Positions 1-6,879 are shown, numbered from the stretch's first letter. The stretch: 12,934 bases of DNA from Verrucomicrobiota bacterium (GCA_021160185.1 JAGHDA010000216.1:1-12934), one strand, 5' to 3'. Notes: generated by a model not told the origin, from the sequence alone. Program-made: numbers and translations.

Positions 1-9
1 TCGCAACCC

Positions 10-38
10 AACCTAGAAGCGGTGAACGTTGCTGTCAA
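10..38 (-). promoter_or_regulatory. Candidate outward-facing sigma-70 promoter
   Basis: On the minus strand a perfect -35 box TTGACA (plus-strand 33-38) is followed by a 17-bp spacer and the -10-like hexamer TAGGTT (plus-strand 10-15, 3 of 6 consensus). Transcription would start around base 3 and leave the window to the left, divergent from the tRNA promoter. The -35 and spacing are ideal but the -10 is poor, and no target gene is visible, so this is only a candidate. Confidence 0.3.
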
Positions 39-93
39 CGCAATTTCAGTCCGCCCCCGCGAATTTGCGCCCGCAGGAGGCGGCGAATTGGAG

Positions 94-107
94 CCGGCTC
101 GAGCCGG
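94..107. repeat. 14-bp perfect palindrome upstream of the tRNA promoter
   Basis: The bases CCGGCTCGAGCCGG read identically on both strands. The palindrome lies 21 bp upstream of the -35 box of the tRNA promoter, a position where an activator or other DNA-binding protein could sit. The half-site AGCCGGTT that begins inside it at 102-109 recurs at 161-168, just before tRNA-Gly. Nothing more is known about its role. Confidence 0.5.
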
Positions 108-128
108 TTAGGAGGCCGCACCAGGATG

Positions 129-156
129 TTGACAGGAGCCTCCGGCCTGCTAGAGT
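129..156 (+). promoter_or_regulatory. Sigma-70 promoter of the tRNA-Gly/tRNA-Ser unit
   Basis: A perfect -35 box TTGACA (129-134) is followed by a 16-bp spacer and the -10 box TAGAGT (151-156; 4 of 6 consensus). The predicted start is near 162-164, only a few bases before the mature tRNA-Gly 5' end at 169, as is usual for stable RNA genes with a short 5' leader. The strength and position make this the most likely promoter for both tRNAs. Confidence 0.7.
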
Positions 157-168
157 CCAAAGCCGGTT

Positions 169-242
<74 letters not shown>

Positions 243-252
243 CGCTTCTCGC

Positions 253-346
253 GGAGAGGTGGCCGAGCGGCTGAAGGCGACGGTTTGCTAAACCGTTATA
301 GGGGCTAAAACCCCTATCGAGGGTTCGAATCCCTCCCTCTCCGCCA
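253..346 (+). tRNA. tRNA-Ser (anticodon GCT)
   Basis: This is a class II tRNA with a long variable arm. The acceptor stem pairs GGAGAGG (253-259) with CCTCTCC (336-342). The anticodon loop TTGCTAA gives anticodon GCT, which reads AGC/AGT serine codons. The variable arm is a stem formed by ATAGGGG and CCCCTAT around a short loop (about 299-317). The T arm contains GGGTTCGAATCCC. Discriminator G343 is followed by an encoded CCA (344-346). The long variable arm confirms the serine identity. The gene converges on purB, whose stop lies 17 bp away. Confidence 0.97.
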
Positions 347-363
347 ATGGGCGCTTCCCCAGT

Positions 364-1716
364 TCAGGTTTCCAGACCCGCGTCTTCTTTTTGATCCGAT
401 GGGAGAAGGCCCAGCTCGCGAAAGCGGTATTCCACATGCCGCAAATGGGTTTCCAGGGAACAGAGCCGCGCCAGTTCGCCCGGCTGGAAAAGCCGCGCCG
501 CTTCCGGTTCCCGCTCCAATTGGACGAGAAAGTCGGCGTCCTCGCGCCCCGCGTGTTTGGCCTCCCAGGTTTTCATCGCAGCGCGTTGAACCACGGCGTA
601 GGCCTCCTCGCGGGTAAGCCCTTTGCGGACCAGAGCCAGCAGGGCGGTTTGCGAGTTCCACAACCCCAGCGAGAGCGCCATGTTCCGCTTCATGTTTTCC
701 GGGTAGACCAGGAGGCCTTCTATCATCCGGGTCAGGAGTGTGAGCATGTAGTCGAGAAGCGTGCAGGAATCGGGAAAGATGACCCGTTCGACCGAGCTGT
801 GGCTGATGTCCCGCTCATGCCAAAGGGCCACATTTTCCAAAGCGGCGAGGGCGTTGCCGCGGAGGACGCGCGCCAGGCCGCTGAGCCGTTCGAAGGTGAT
901 CGGGTTGCGTTTGTGCGGCATGGCGCTGCTCCCTTTCTGGCCGCGCGCGAAATATTCCTCGGTTTCGAGCACCTCGGTTCGTTGCAAGTGGCGGAACTCG
1001 ACCGCCCAGCGCTCCACGCTCGCGCCGACCAGGGCGAGCGTTTGCTGGAACTCGGCGTGGATGTCGCGCTGAACCACTTGGGTGGAAAGCGGAGCGGGGC
1101 GCAGGCCGAGCCGTTTGCATACGCAGGCTTCCACGCGCGGGGGCAGGTGGGCGTTGGTCCCCACCGCGCCGGAAAGCTTGCCCACAGCGGCCGCCTCCCG
1201 CGCCGCGCGGAGCCGCCGAAGGGCCCGTCCAAATTCGTCGTACATCAGCGCCAGCTTGAGACCGAAGGCGGTCGGTTCGGCGTGCACGCCGTGGCTGCGC
1301 CCCATGCAGGGGGTGCGCATGTGTTCCCGAGCCCGCTTCGCAATCGCCTCGCGCAGCGCCTCGGTGTCGCGGATCAGGATGTCGGCGGACTGGACGATCT
1401 GAAGCGCGAAGGCCGTGTCCAGCACGTCGCTGCTGGTCAGTCCGTAGTGAAGCCACCGGCTCGCGGGATGGTCGATCCGCTCGGCTACGCAGGTGGTGAA
1501 GGCCACCACGTCGTGATTGAGCGTCTTTTCCAACTCATGGCACCGATCCACGTCGAAGGCGGCCCGTTCGCGGATGATTTCGAAGTCCGCTTTCGGAACG
1601 ATTCCTTCCTCGACCAGCGCTTCCAACGCGAGCAGCTCGATGCGGAGCCAGATTGAGAGCTTGTTTTCCTCGGACCAGATCCGCCGCATCTCGGGCCTTG
1701 AGTACCTCGCAATCAT
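364..1716 (-). CDS. purB: Adenylosuccinate lyase PurB
   Basis: Cytoplasmic fumarase/aspartase-superfamily lyase. It removes fumarate from SAICAR (giving AICAR) and from adenylosuccinate (giving AMP), so it acts twice in purine synthesis. The 450-aa length is close to that of B. subtilis PurB, and the N-terminus MIARYSRPEM matches the family start, which is why I chose the ATG at 1716 over an in-frame start 25 codons upstream. Signatures seen: TSSD at 94-97, GRSHGVHAEP at 139-148 with the likely general acid His142, and the superfamily signature SSAMPHKRNP at 263-272 in the mobile loop carrying the catalytic Ser. No strong Shine-Dalgarno is seen. It is divergent from the thioesterase gene and separated from purSL and purQ, so it is probably transcribed on its own. 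The C-terminal tail after about residue 438 is variable in the family. Confidence 0.97.
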   Translation of the reverse strand: MIARYSRPEMRRIWSEENKLSIWLRIELLALEALVEEGIVPKADFEIIRERAAFDVDRCHELEKTLNHDVVAFTTCVAERIDHPASRWLHYGLTSSDVLDTAFALQIVQSADILIRDTEALREAIAKRAREHMRTPCMGRSHGVHAEPTAFGLKLALMYDEFGRALRRLRAAREAAAVGKLSGAVGTNAHLPPRVEACVCKRLGLRPAPLSTQVVQRDIHAEFQQTLALVGASVERWAVEFRHLQRTEVLETEEYFARGQKGSSAMPHKRNPITFERLSGLARVLRGNALAALENVALWHERDISHSSVERVIFPDSCTLLDYMLTLLTRMIEGLLVYPENMKRNMALSLGLWNSQTALLALVRKGLTREEAYAVVQRAAMKTWEAKHAGREDADFLVQLEREPEAARLFQPGELARLCSLETHLRHVEYRFRELGLLPSDQKEDAGLET

Positions 1717-1752
1717 GCGGTCAGGAATGCCCGAAACGCGCGCGCCTCGAAA

Positions 1753-1775
1753 GCAAAAACGGCCGCCGCCGCGGC
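1753..1775 (-). promoter_or_regulatory. Possible leader hairpin with T-run upstream of purB
   Basis: On the minus strand GCCGC and GCGGC form a 5-bp GC stem with a 4-nt loop (plus-strand 1762-1775). Two bases later comes a run of five T (plus-strand A-run 1755-1759), about 40 nt before the purB start. The neighbouring gene is divergent, so a terminator here would act only inside the purB leader, as an attenuator. The stem is short and lies in GC-rich repetitive sequence, so chance is a real possibility. Confidence 0.2.
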
Positions 1776-1892
1776 TGGCTTGCAGGGCCACTTCCGGCTC
1801 CGCTCCTTGCGGGCGCGTCCGAAACCCGCATCCCGCGCCGCAGTTCTCCCTTGGAATGCCCGGCGCGAGCGGGTATGAGAAGGCCAGGCAAA

Positions 1893-2312
1893 ATGGGCGA
1901 TCTTCACGAATGCATCCGGGAATTCTTTGCGAAGCGGGACCGTTTGGCCGAGCAGTTGGGCGTCGAAATTCTCGAGGTAGGGGCGGGGCGCGCCGTCACT
2001 CGGCTTCGAATCGACGAGCGTCATCTGAACGGAGCGGGAGTGGCGCACGGCGGGGCGCTGACGACCTTGGCCGACGTGGCGTTCGCCGCGGCGTCGAACT
2101 CCCATAACGCGCTCGCGTTGGCCATCAACATCAACATTTCCTTCATGAAGGCTGTTGGAGGGGGCGCGCTTGTGGCGGAGGCGCGGGAGCTTTCCCGACG
2201 GCGGCGAACCGCCTCCTACGAGGTGATCATTAGAGACGAGAGCGGCGAGACGGTGGCCGTGTTTCACGGACTTGCCTATATCAAGGGAGAGCCGCTCGTT
2301 CCGGAGGATTGA
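1893..2312 (+). CDS. PaaI-family hotdog-fold thioesterase
   Basis: A 139-aa single hotdog domain of the PaaI/YbgC-like acyl-CoA thioesterase group, which hydrolyses acyl- or aryl-CoA thioesters in the cytoplasm, typically as a tetramer. Visible residues are HLNG at 44-47, the HGG motif at 52-54 at the start of the long helix, and Asp61 in LADVAF, which matches by position the catalytic Asp61 of E. coli PaaI; Asn46 also lines up. The ATG at 1893 was chosen because AAGG (1880-1883) and AGG lie just upstream and the length then fits the family. An in-frame ATG at 1875 would add six residues. It sits between purB (divergent) and purSL (downstream, with its own promoter), so no purine role is implied. 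The substrate cannot be read from sequence; a housekeeping CoA-recycling or aromatic-CoA role is possible. Confidence 0.85.
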   Translation: MGDLHECIREFFAKRDRLAEQLGVEILEVGAGRAVTRLRIDERHLNGAGVAHGGALTTLADVAFAAASNSHNALALAININISFMKAVGGGALVAEARELSRRRRTASYEVIIRDESGETVAVFHGLAYIKGEPLVPED

Positions 2313-2346
2313 GCGCTTCCGCAGCGGGGAAGAAGACTTGCCGGAA

Positions 2347-2375
2347 TTTACAGCGTTGGCGCGGGGGCCTATAGT
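2347..2375 (+). promoter_or_regulatory. Sigma-70 promoter of purSL-purQ
   Basis: The -35 box TTTACA (2347-2352, 5 of 6) and -10 box TATAGT (2370-2375, 5 of 6) are separated by exactly 17 bp. The predicted start is near 2382, which gives a leader of about 92 nt before the purSL ATG at 2474. This is the best promoter match in the purine part, and it implies purSL-purQ is transcribed independently of the upstream thioesterase. Confidence 0.7.
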
Positions 2376-2380
2376 CGCCG

Positions 2381-2428
2381 CCTCGGTTCCGGCGGAACGC
2401 CGAGTCCGCTCGCCCGCCGGAGCCGAGG
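2381..2428 (+). promoter_or_regulatory. Long inverted repeat in the purSL 5' leader
   Basis: Bases 2381-2395 pair with 2414-2428 over 15 bp, broken only by one G-U pair (T2387 with G2422), around an 18-nt loop. The stem begins at the predicted transcription start. The left arm can instead form a smaller hairpin: 2382-2390 with 2394-2404, loop GGC, 2-nt bulge. The two folds exclude each other. No T-run follows, so it is not a standard terminator. It could be an operator palindrome, an RNA switch or a transcript-stabilising 5' stem. It matches no riboswitch class that I recognise. Confidence 0.55.
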
Positions 2429-2473
2429 TTGGCGCAGCGCAGGAAGAAGCCGCCTCGCGCGGCGAAGGAAACC

Positions 2474-5449
2474 ATGCATTACCGACTGGAAATCAGCGCC
2501 CGTCCGGGTTTTGACGACCCGCAGGCGCGCCGCGTGGAAAAACAGGTCCGCGAATTCCTCGAGCTGCCGCTCGATCGGGCGCGGACGCGCGAGGTGTACA
2601 CCTTGTTTCTGGACGCGCCGGTCGAAGACGTCCGCCGCATCCTCGAGGCCTTTGCCAATCCGGTCACCCAGACGGGGGTTCTGGGCGAGTCGCGTCCGGA
2701 GCCGCCGTTTGACTGGATGATCGTGGTGGGGTTCCGGCCGGGCGTGACCGACAATGTGGCGCGCAGCGCGGCCTCGGCGATTCAGGATATCCTGGGGCGG
2801 CCGCTCGGCTCCGAGGAGGCCGTTTATACCTCTGTTGAATACCTTTTCAACGGAAAGGAGCTGGACGCAGAGGCCATGGAGCGGATCGCTTGGGAGCTTC
2901 TCGCCAATCGCCTTATCCAGACCGCCACGATCCTTTCCCGCAAGGAATGGGCTGAGACCGGCGTTCCTATGAACTGCCCGAAAGTGACTTTTCAAGCTGA
3001 GCCGAAAGTGCGGGAAATCCGGCTGGATGTTTCGGACGAAGAGCTTCTGGAAATCAGCCGCCGGGGCGTGTTGGCTCTTTCGCTGGAGGAGATGAAGGCC
3101 ATTCAGGCGTGGCACCGGGCTCACACGGCCGAACGCCGCGAGTTGGGCCTGCCTCCATGGCCCACCGATGTGGAGCTGGAATCGATCGCGCAGACGTGGT
3201 CCGAGCATTGTAAGCACAAGATTTTCAACGCCCGCATCGAGTACACGGACGAGGAGACCGGCGAGCGAAGTGTGATCGACTCCCTGTTCAAAACCTACAT
3301 CCGAGGCGCCACGGAGGAGATTGCCCGCAAGGCGGACTGGCTCTTGAGCGTTTTTCATGACAACGCCGGCGTGGTCCGCTTCAACGACCGGCTCAGCCTG
3401 GTCTACAAGGTTGAGACGCACAACAGCCCCTCAGCGTTGGACCCTTACGGCGGGGCGATGACCGGCATCGTGGGGGTGAACCGCGATCCGCTCGGCACTG
3501 GCAAAGGCGCGGACCTCCTCATCAACGTTTGGGGCTATTGCTTCGCTTCGCCCTTCACCCCGCGCGAGGAGGTTCCCCGAGGGTTGTTCCATCCCCGACG
3601 GCTTCGCGATCAGGTCCATAAAGGCGTCATCGACGGCGGCAACCAAAGCGGCATTCCCTACGCGGTGGGGTGGGAGTACTTCGACCCGCGCTATCTGGGC
3701 AAGCCGCTGGTGTACTGCGGCACCGTGGGGACGCTTCCGGCCCGGATCCAAGGCGAGCCGGGCCATGCGAAAACCATCCTTCCGGGCGACCTGGCGGTGA
3801 TGGTCGGCGGGCGGATCGGCAAGGACGGCATTCACGGGGCCACATTCTCCAGTGAAGAGCTGCATGAGGAATCGCCCATTCAGGCGGTCCAGATCGGCGA
3901 CCCGATCACGCAGAAGAAGATGGTCGACTTTCTTCTCGAAGCCCGCGACCGGGGCCTTTACCGCTTCATCACGGACAACGGAGCGGGCGGGCTTTCCTCG
4001 AGCATCGGGGAGATGTGCCGGGTGTGCGGCGGGGCCGATATCGATTTGGCGCAGGCGCCGCTCAAGTACGCGGGCCTCCAGCCGTGGGAAATCCTTCTCT
4101 CCGAGGCTCAGGAGCGGATGAGCCTGGCGGTTCCCCCGGAGAAGATCGACGCCTTTCTCGATCTGGCCGCGCGGCGGGAAGTGGAGGCGACCGTCTTGGG
4201 CCGTTTCACTGACAGCGGGAGATTTGTGGTCCGGCGCCAGGGGCGGGTTGTGGCGGCTCTGGATCTGGAGTTTCTCCACGAGGGCGCGCCGCAGATGCGG
4301 CTGCGGGCGGTGTGGCGGCGGCCCCGGCTTGCCGATCCGAAGATCCCGCCGAAGCTTGATCCTGCCGAGGCGCTGACGCGAATGCTGGGGAGGCTGAATA
4401 TCTGTTCCTCCGAGGCGAAAGCCCGCCAGTACGACCACGAGGTCAAAGGCCTGAGCGTGGTCAAGCCATATGGGGGCGTGCATGGCAACGTGCCCTCCGA
4501 CGCGGCGGTGTTGGCGGTGGATCAGCCCGACAGCGCCGAAGGCGTGGCGCTGGCCGCCGGCGTGGCTCCGCGTTACGCGGACATCGACGCTTACCATATG
4601 GCCGCGTCGGTTGTGGACATGGCCGTGCGGCGGATCGTCGCCGTGGGCGGCAACCTGGACCGCATGGCGGGGTTGGACAATTTCTGCTGGCCCGATCCGG
4701 TCGAGGGCCCGGGCAATCCTGACGGTCCGTACAAGCTCGCCCAACTGGTTCGGGCCAATCGGGCGATTTACGACATGACCCGCGCGTACGGCGTTCCGTG
4801 CATTTCCGGCAAGGACAGCATGAAGAACGACAGCGTGGTCGGGGGCCGGAAAATTTCGATCCCTCCCACGCTGCTTTTCTCGACCATGGCCCGGATGGAG
4901 GATGTGCGGCGGGCAGTGACCCTCGATCCGAAACGGCCGGGCGATTTGGTTTACCTGATTGGCTGGACGGGCGCAGAGCTGGGCGGCAGCGAGTTCTACG
5001 CGATGCTGGGAGGCGTGGGCGAAGCGGTCCCGCGCGTAGACGCCCCGGCGGCGCGTCGCCTTTACGAACGCGTGGCTGCCTGCACGGCGGCCGGCCTGTG
5101 CCGATCCCTCCATACCCCGGCGCTGGGCGGGCTCGGCGTCGCCCTGGCCAAGAAGGCGATCGCCGGCGGATGGGGCTTGGAAGCGGACCTGGGACGCGCG
5201 CCCGCGCGCGGCCCGGATTTGAGCCTTTGGGAACTGCTCTTTGCCGAGTCCAACTCGCGGTTTGTGGCCACCGTCGCCCCGGAGCATGCCGAGGCCTTCG
5301 AGAAGACGCTCGGGGACGTTCCGTTCGCACGGGCGGGCGCGGTAATCGAAACCCCCGAATTGCGGCTGAGCCGAGACGGTCAGGAAATCTGCCGCATTCC
5401 GGTTTCCGAGTTGGAGCGGGCTTTCACACAGACGCTGAATTGGGAATGA
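2474..5449 (+). CDS. purL: Phosphoribosylformylglycinamidine synthase, fused PurS-PurS-PurL
   Basis: Converts FGAR, ATP and ammonia to FGAM (fourth step of purine synthesis), the ammonia coming from PurQ. At 991 aa it is shorter than E. coli-type PurL (about 1300 aa) because it has no glutaminase domain. It is longer than the stand-alone PurL (600-750 aa) because PurS-like sequence is fused in front. Residues 1-72 and 81-155 are two PurS-like repeats, each starting with an RPG(F/V).D..AR stretch and ending near FANP or LLAN. A linker of about 155-235 leads into two AIRS-like halves. Motifs: TWSEHCKHK at 241-249, KVETHNSPSA at 312-321 (Ser318 where most PurL have His), GGLSSS at 505-510, CISGKDS at 776-782, GGSEFY at 837-842. 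The ATG at 2474 was chosen for GAAGGA at 2464-2469 and for the PurS-like start. It overlaps purQ by 4 bp. The name purSL would also fit. Confidence 0.95.
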   Translation: MHYRLEISARPGFDDPQARRVEKQVREFLELPLDRARTREVYTLFLDAPVEDVRRILEAFANPVTQTGVLGESRPEPPFDWMIVVGFRPGVTDNVARSAASAIQDILGRPLGSEEAVYTSVEYLFNGKELDAEAMERIAWELLANRLIQTATILSRKEWAETGVPMNCPKVTFQAEPKVREIRLDVSDEELLEISRRGVLALSLEEMKAIQAWHRAHTAERRELGLPPWPTDVELESIAQTWSEHCKHKIFNARIEYTDEETGERSVIDSLFKTYIRGATEEIARKADWLLSVFHDNAGVVRFNDRLSLVYKVETHNSPSALDPYGGAMTGIVGVNRDPLGTGKGADLLINVWGYCFASPFTPREEVPRGLFHPRRLRDQVHKGVIDGGNQSGIPYAVGWEYFDPRYLGKPLVYCGTVGTLPARIQGEPGHAKTILPGDLAVMVGGRIGKDGIHGATFSSEELHEESPIQAVQIGDPITQKKMVDFLLEARDRGLYRFITDNGAGGLSSSIGEMCRVCGGADIDLAQAPLKYAGLQPWEILLSEAQERMSLAVPPEKIDAFLDLAARREVEATVLGRFTDSGRFVVRRQGRVVAALDLEFLHEGAPQMRLRAVWRRPRLADPKIPPKLDPAEALTRMLGRLNICSSEAKARQYDHEVKGLSVVKPYGGVHGNVPSDAAVLAVDQPDSAEGVALAAGVAPRYADIDAYHMAASVVDMAVRRIVAVGGNLDRMAGLDNFCWPDPVEGPGNPDGPYKLAQLVRANRAIYDMTRAYGVPCISGKDSMKNDSVVGGRKISIPPTLLFSTMARMEDVRRAVTLDPKRPGDLVYLIGWTGAELGGSEFYAMLGGVGEAVPRVDAPAARRLYERVAACTAAGLCRSLHTPALGGLGVALAKKAIAGGWGLEADLGRAPARGPDLSLWELLFAESNSRFVATVAPEHAEAFEKTLGDVPFARAGAVIETPELRLSRDGQEICRIPVSELERAFTQTLNWE

Positions 5450-6282
5450 GCGCTGAAACCACTCGACACGGCGAACGCGAAGTCCGAGCCTTGGTGATCA
5501 CCGGCTTCGGATTGAACTGCGAGCGGGAAACGGCTCGGGCCTTCGAGCTGGCCGGAGCCCGCGCCGAGCAGGTCCATCTCAACGACATCCTCGCGGGGCT
5601 TCGCCGACTCGACGAGTTCCACATCCTCGCCCTGATCGGCGGCTTTTCCTTTGGCGACCATCTTGGCGCCGGCGCGGTTTTCGCCAACCGGTTGCGCGCC
5701 CGCCTCCGGAGCCAGCTGGAAGAGTTCATTGGAAGCGGCCGCCTCATCATCGGCATTTGCAACGGATTCCAGACGCTCGCGCGGCTGGGCCTGGTTCCTG
5801 CGCTGGACGGGCGTTTGTTCGAGCCCCAGGTCGCTCTCGCCCTCAACGAACGCGGCGTGTTCCGCGACGCCTGGGTGACCGTCCGCGCCGAAAAGAATTG
5901 CCCTTGCGTTTTCACCCGGGGAGTGGATGTGCTCTCGCTTCCGATCCGACACGGAGAAGGGCGCTTCGTGGCGCGGGATCGGCGGACCCTTGAGCGCGTG
6001 GAAGAAGAGGGGCTGGCGGCCCTTCGCTATGTCGATCCACAAACCGGCGAGCCTGCTCAGGAGTTTCCACACAACCCCAACGGCTCATGGAACGCCATAG
6101 CCGGCGTGTGCGACCCCACCGGACGCGTCTTCGGCATGATGCCGCATCCGGAAGCCTATCTGGCGCCTTGGAACCATCCTCTCTGGACGCGGCAGCGCGC
6201 TGAAGGCGCCTTGCCCGCCGAAGGCGGCGGACTGGCGATTTTCCGCAACGCCGTTGCCTTCGCTCGGGAGCATCTCCTGTAG
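5446..6282 (+). CDS. purQ: FGAM synthase glutaminase subunit PurQ
   Basis: Class I glutamine amidotransferase (278 aa) that hydrolyses glutamine and supplies ammonia to the PurSL synthase in a cytoplasmic complex. The triad is visible: nucleophile Cys105 in GICNGFQ, with His234 and Glu236 in MMPHPEAYLAP. The N-terminal stretch ALVITGFGLNCERETARAF and the GGFSFGDHLGAG segment (65-76) are typical of PurQ. It is longer than B. subtilis PurQ (about 227 aa) and resembles the C-terminal glutaminase domain of large PurL, including the extra segment around residues 130-210. The ATG overlaps the purL stop (ATGA), no good Shine-Dalgarno is present, and translational coupling is therefore likely. This gives near-stoichiometric synthesis with PurSL. 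Confidence 0.95.
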   Translation: MSAETTRHGEREVRALVITGFGLNCERETARAFELAGARAEQVHLNDILAGLRRLDEFHILALIGGFSFGDHLGAGAVFANRLRARLRSQLEEFIGSGRLIIGICNGFQTLARLGLVPALDGRLFEPQVALALNERGVFRDAWVTVRAEKNCPCVFTRGVDVLSLPIRHGEGRFVARDRRTLERVEEEGLAALRYVDPQTGEPAQEFPHNPNGSWNAIAGVCDPTGRVFGMMPHPEAYLAPWNHPLWTRQRAEGALPAEGGGLAIFRNAVAFAREHLL

Positions 6283-6306
6283 GCGCCGCGCGGGAGATTT
6301 CGCCCT

Positions 6307-6329
6307 GCGACTTGTCCCTGTCGCCTTTT
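6307..6329 (+). terminator. Candidate intrinsic terminator of purSL-purQ
   Basis: GCGAC (6307-6311) and GTCGC (6320-6324) form a 5-bp stem with an 8-nt loop, followed at once by CTTTT (6325-6329). It lies 24 bp after the purQ stop, in the gap between convergent genes. The stem is short and the T-run has only four T, so efficiency would be modest. Confidence 0.35.
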
Positions 6330-6395
6330 CCTCCGCCGCGCCCGCGGGAGGGGAAGAGCTTGTTCCGCCCCGGGAAGGGAAGGCGCTTCAGAGCT

Positions 6396-6848
6396 TTACC
6401 GCTGGGGCCGGAAATCGATGACGAACACGTCGTCGATCAGGCCGTTAAGGGATCCGGCAAATGCCTTGTGCGCAGGATGAACCAGGTAAGCGTCCCGGTC
6501 TTTCTCGGACTGGAACACAAGGAGGAAGGCGTGGGTGAAGCCTTTGTTGAGTTTCTCCGGGCTGATGTTGGTTCCCCACCGAAGGGAAACGATCTGGGGA
6601 ATCTTGCGCTTGAGAGCCCGGAAATCGTCCCTCACTTTGCGGATTTGCTCGCGGGTCGCGCTCTCTTTGAACTTGAAGCAGACGAAGTGGATCACCCGGC
6701 CTTTTCCCTGCGCCGGCTTCCGCGCCCGTTGCGCGCTGCCGGCGACACGGCCTTGCTTCTGCGGTTTTCCGGCTTGCGCTCCTTGGAGGGGGAGGGCGCA
6801 GAAAAGCATCAAAGCCGTCGCTGTTGCAAATGTCAGTTGTTTCATCAT
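6396..6848 (-). CDS. Secreted Dabb-domain (stress-responsive A/B barrel) protein
   Basis: A 150-aa protein. Residues 1-26 form a Sec signal peptide: a short basic start, the hydrophobic core LTFATATALMLFCALPLQ, and likely cleavage after AQA. Residues 27-50 are a Lys/Arg/Gln-rich linker. Residues 51-147 are one Dabb domain: the strand VIHFVCFKFK, a basic helix, SLRWGTNIS, FTHAFLLVFQSEKDRDAYLVHPAHKAF, and a closing strand VFVIDF. Dabb domains are small ferredoxin-like folds that dimerise; their activities vary and the role here is unknown. The ATG at 6848 was chosen because AAAGGAAG lies 6 nt upstream and the signal peptide then starts correctly. A second ATG follows directly. It is last in line behind the sugar symporter, across a 129-bp gap with a strong hairpin, so it may be read through or have its own promoter. 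Confidence 0.85.
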   Translation of the reverse strand: MMKQLTFATATALMLFCALPLQGAQAGKPQKQGRVAGSAQRARKPAQGKGRVIHFVCFKFKESATREQIRKVRDDFRALKRKIPQIVSLRWGTNISPEKLNKGFTHAFLLVFQSEKDRDAYLVHPAHKAFAGSLNGLIDDVFVIDFRPQR

Positions 6849-6879
6849 AGCTGGCTTCCTTTGGTTGTTGTTCCGGCGC

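Noticed and set aside
1..168. Possible 3' end of a gene or rRNA at the left edge
   Set aside because: No open frame with a recognisable product and no rRNA-like sequence is visible; only the promoter-like and palindromic elements could be supported.
391..1656. Long open frame (421 codons) on the plus strand antisense to purB
   Set aside because: It is an exact shadow of purB in GC-rich DNA, its translation shows no recognisable domain, and it runs through highly conserved purB codons.
1851..1879. Promoter-like TTGGAA-17 bp-TATGAG in front of the thioesterase
   Set aside because: Only 4 of 6 bases match in each box, and the start site would fall about 7 nt before the ATG, inside the ribosome binding site.
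1653..1892. N-terminal extension of the thioesterase by about 80 residues
   Set aside because: The extension overlaps purB, is Arg/Ser/Pro-rich and has no homology by eye. The family length of about 140 aa and the ribosome binding site favour the ATG at 1893.
2316..2332. Hairpin CTTCC/GGAAG just after the thioesterase stop
   Set aside because: Five-bp stem with no following T-run; too weak to call a terminator.
3431..5287. 618-codon open frame on the minus strand across purL
   Set aside because: Antisense shadow of the conserved purL coding region; low-complexity Arg/Ala/Pro/His-rich translation without any family motif.
6331..6352. Imperfect GC-rich hairpin (CCTCC with GGAGG) in the purQ-Dabb convergent gap
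   Set aside because: The stem has several mismatches and no T-run on either strand; common by chance in GC-rich DNA.
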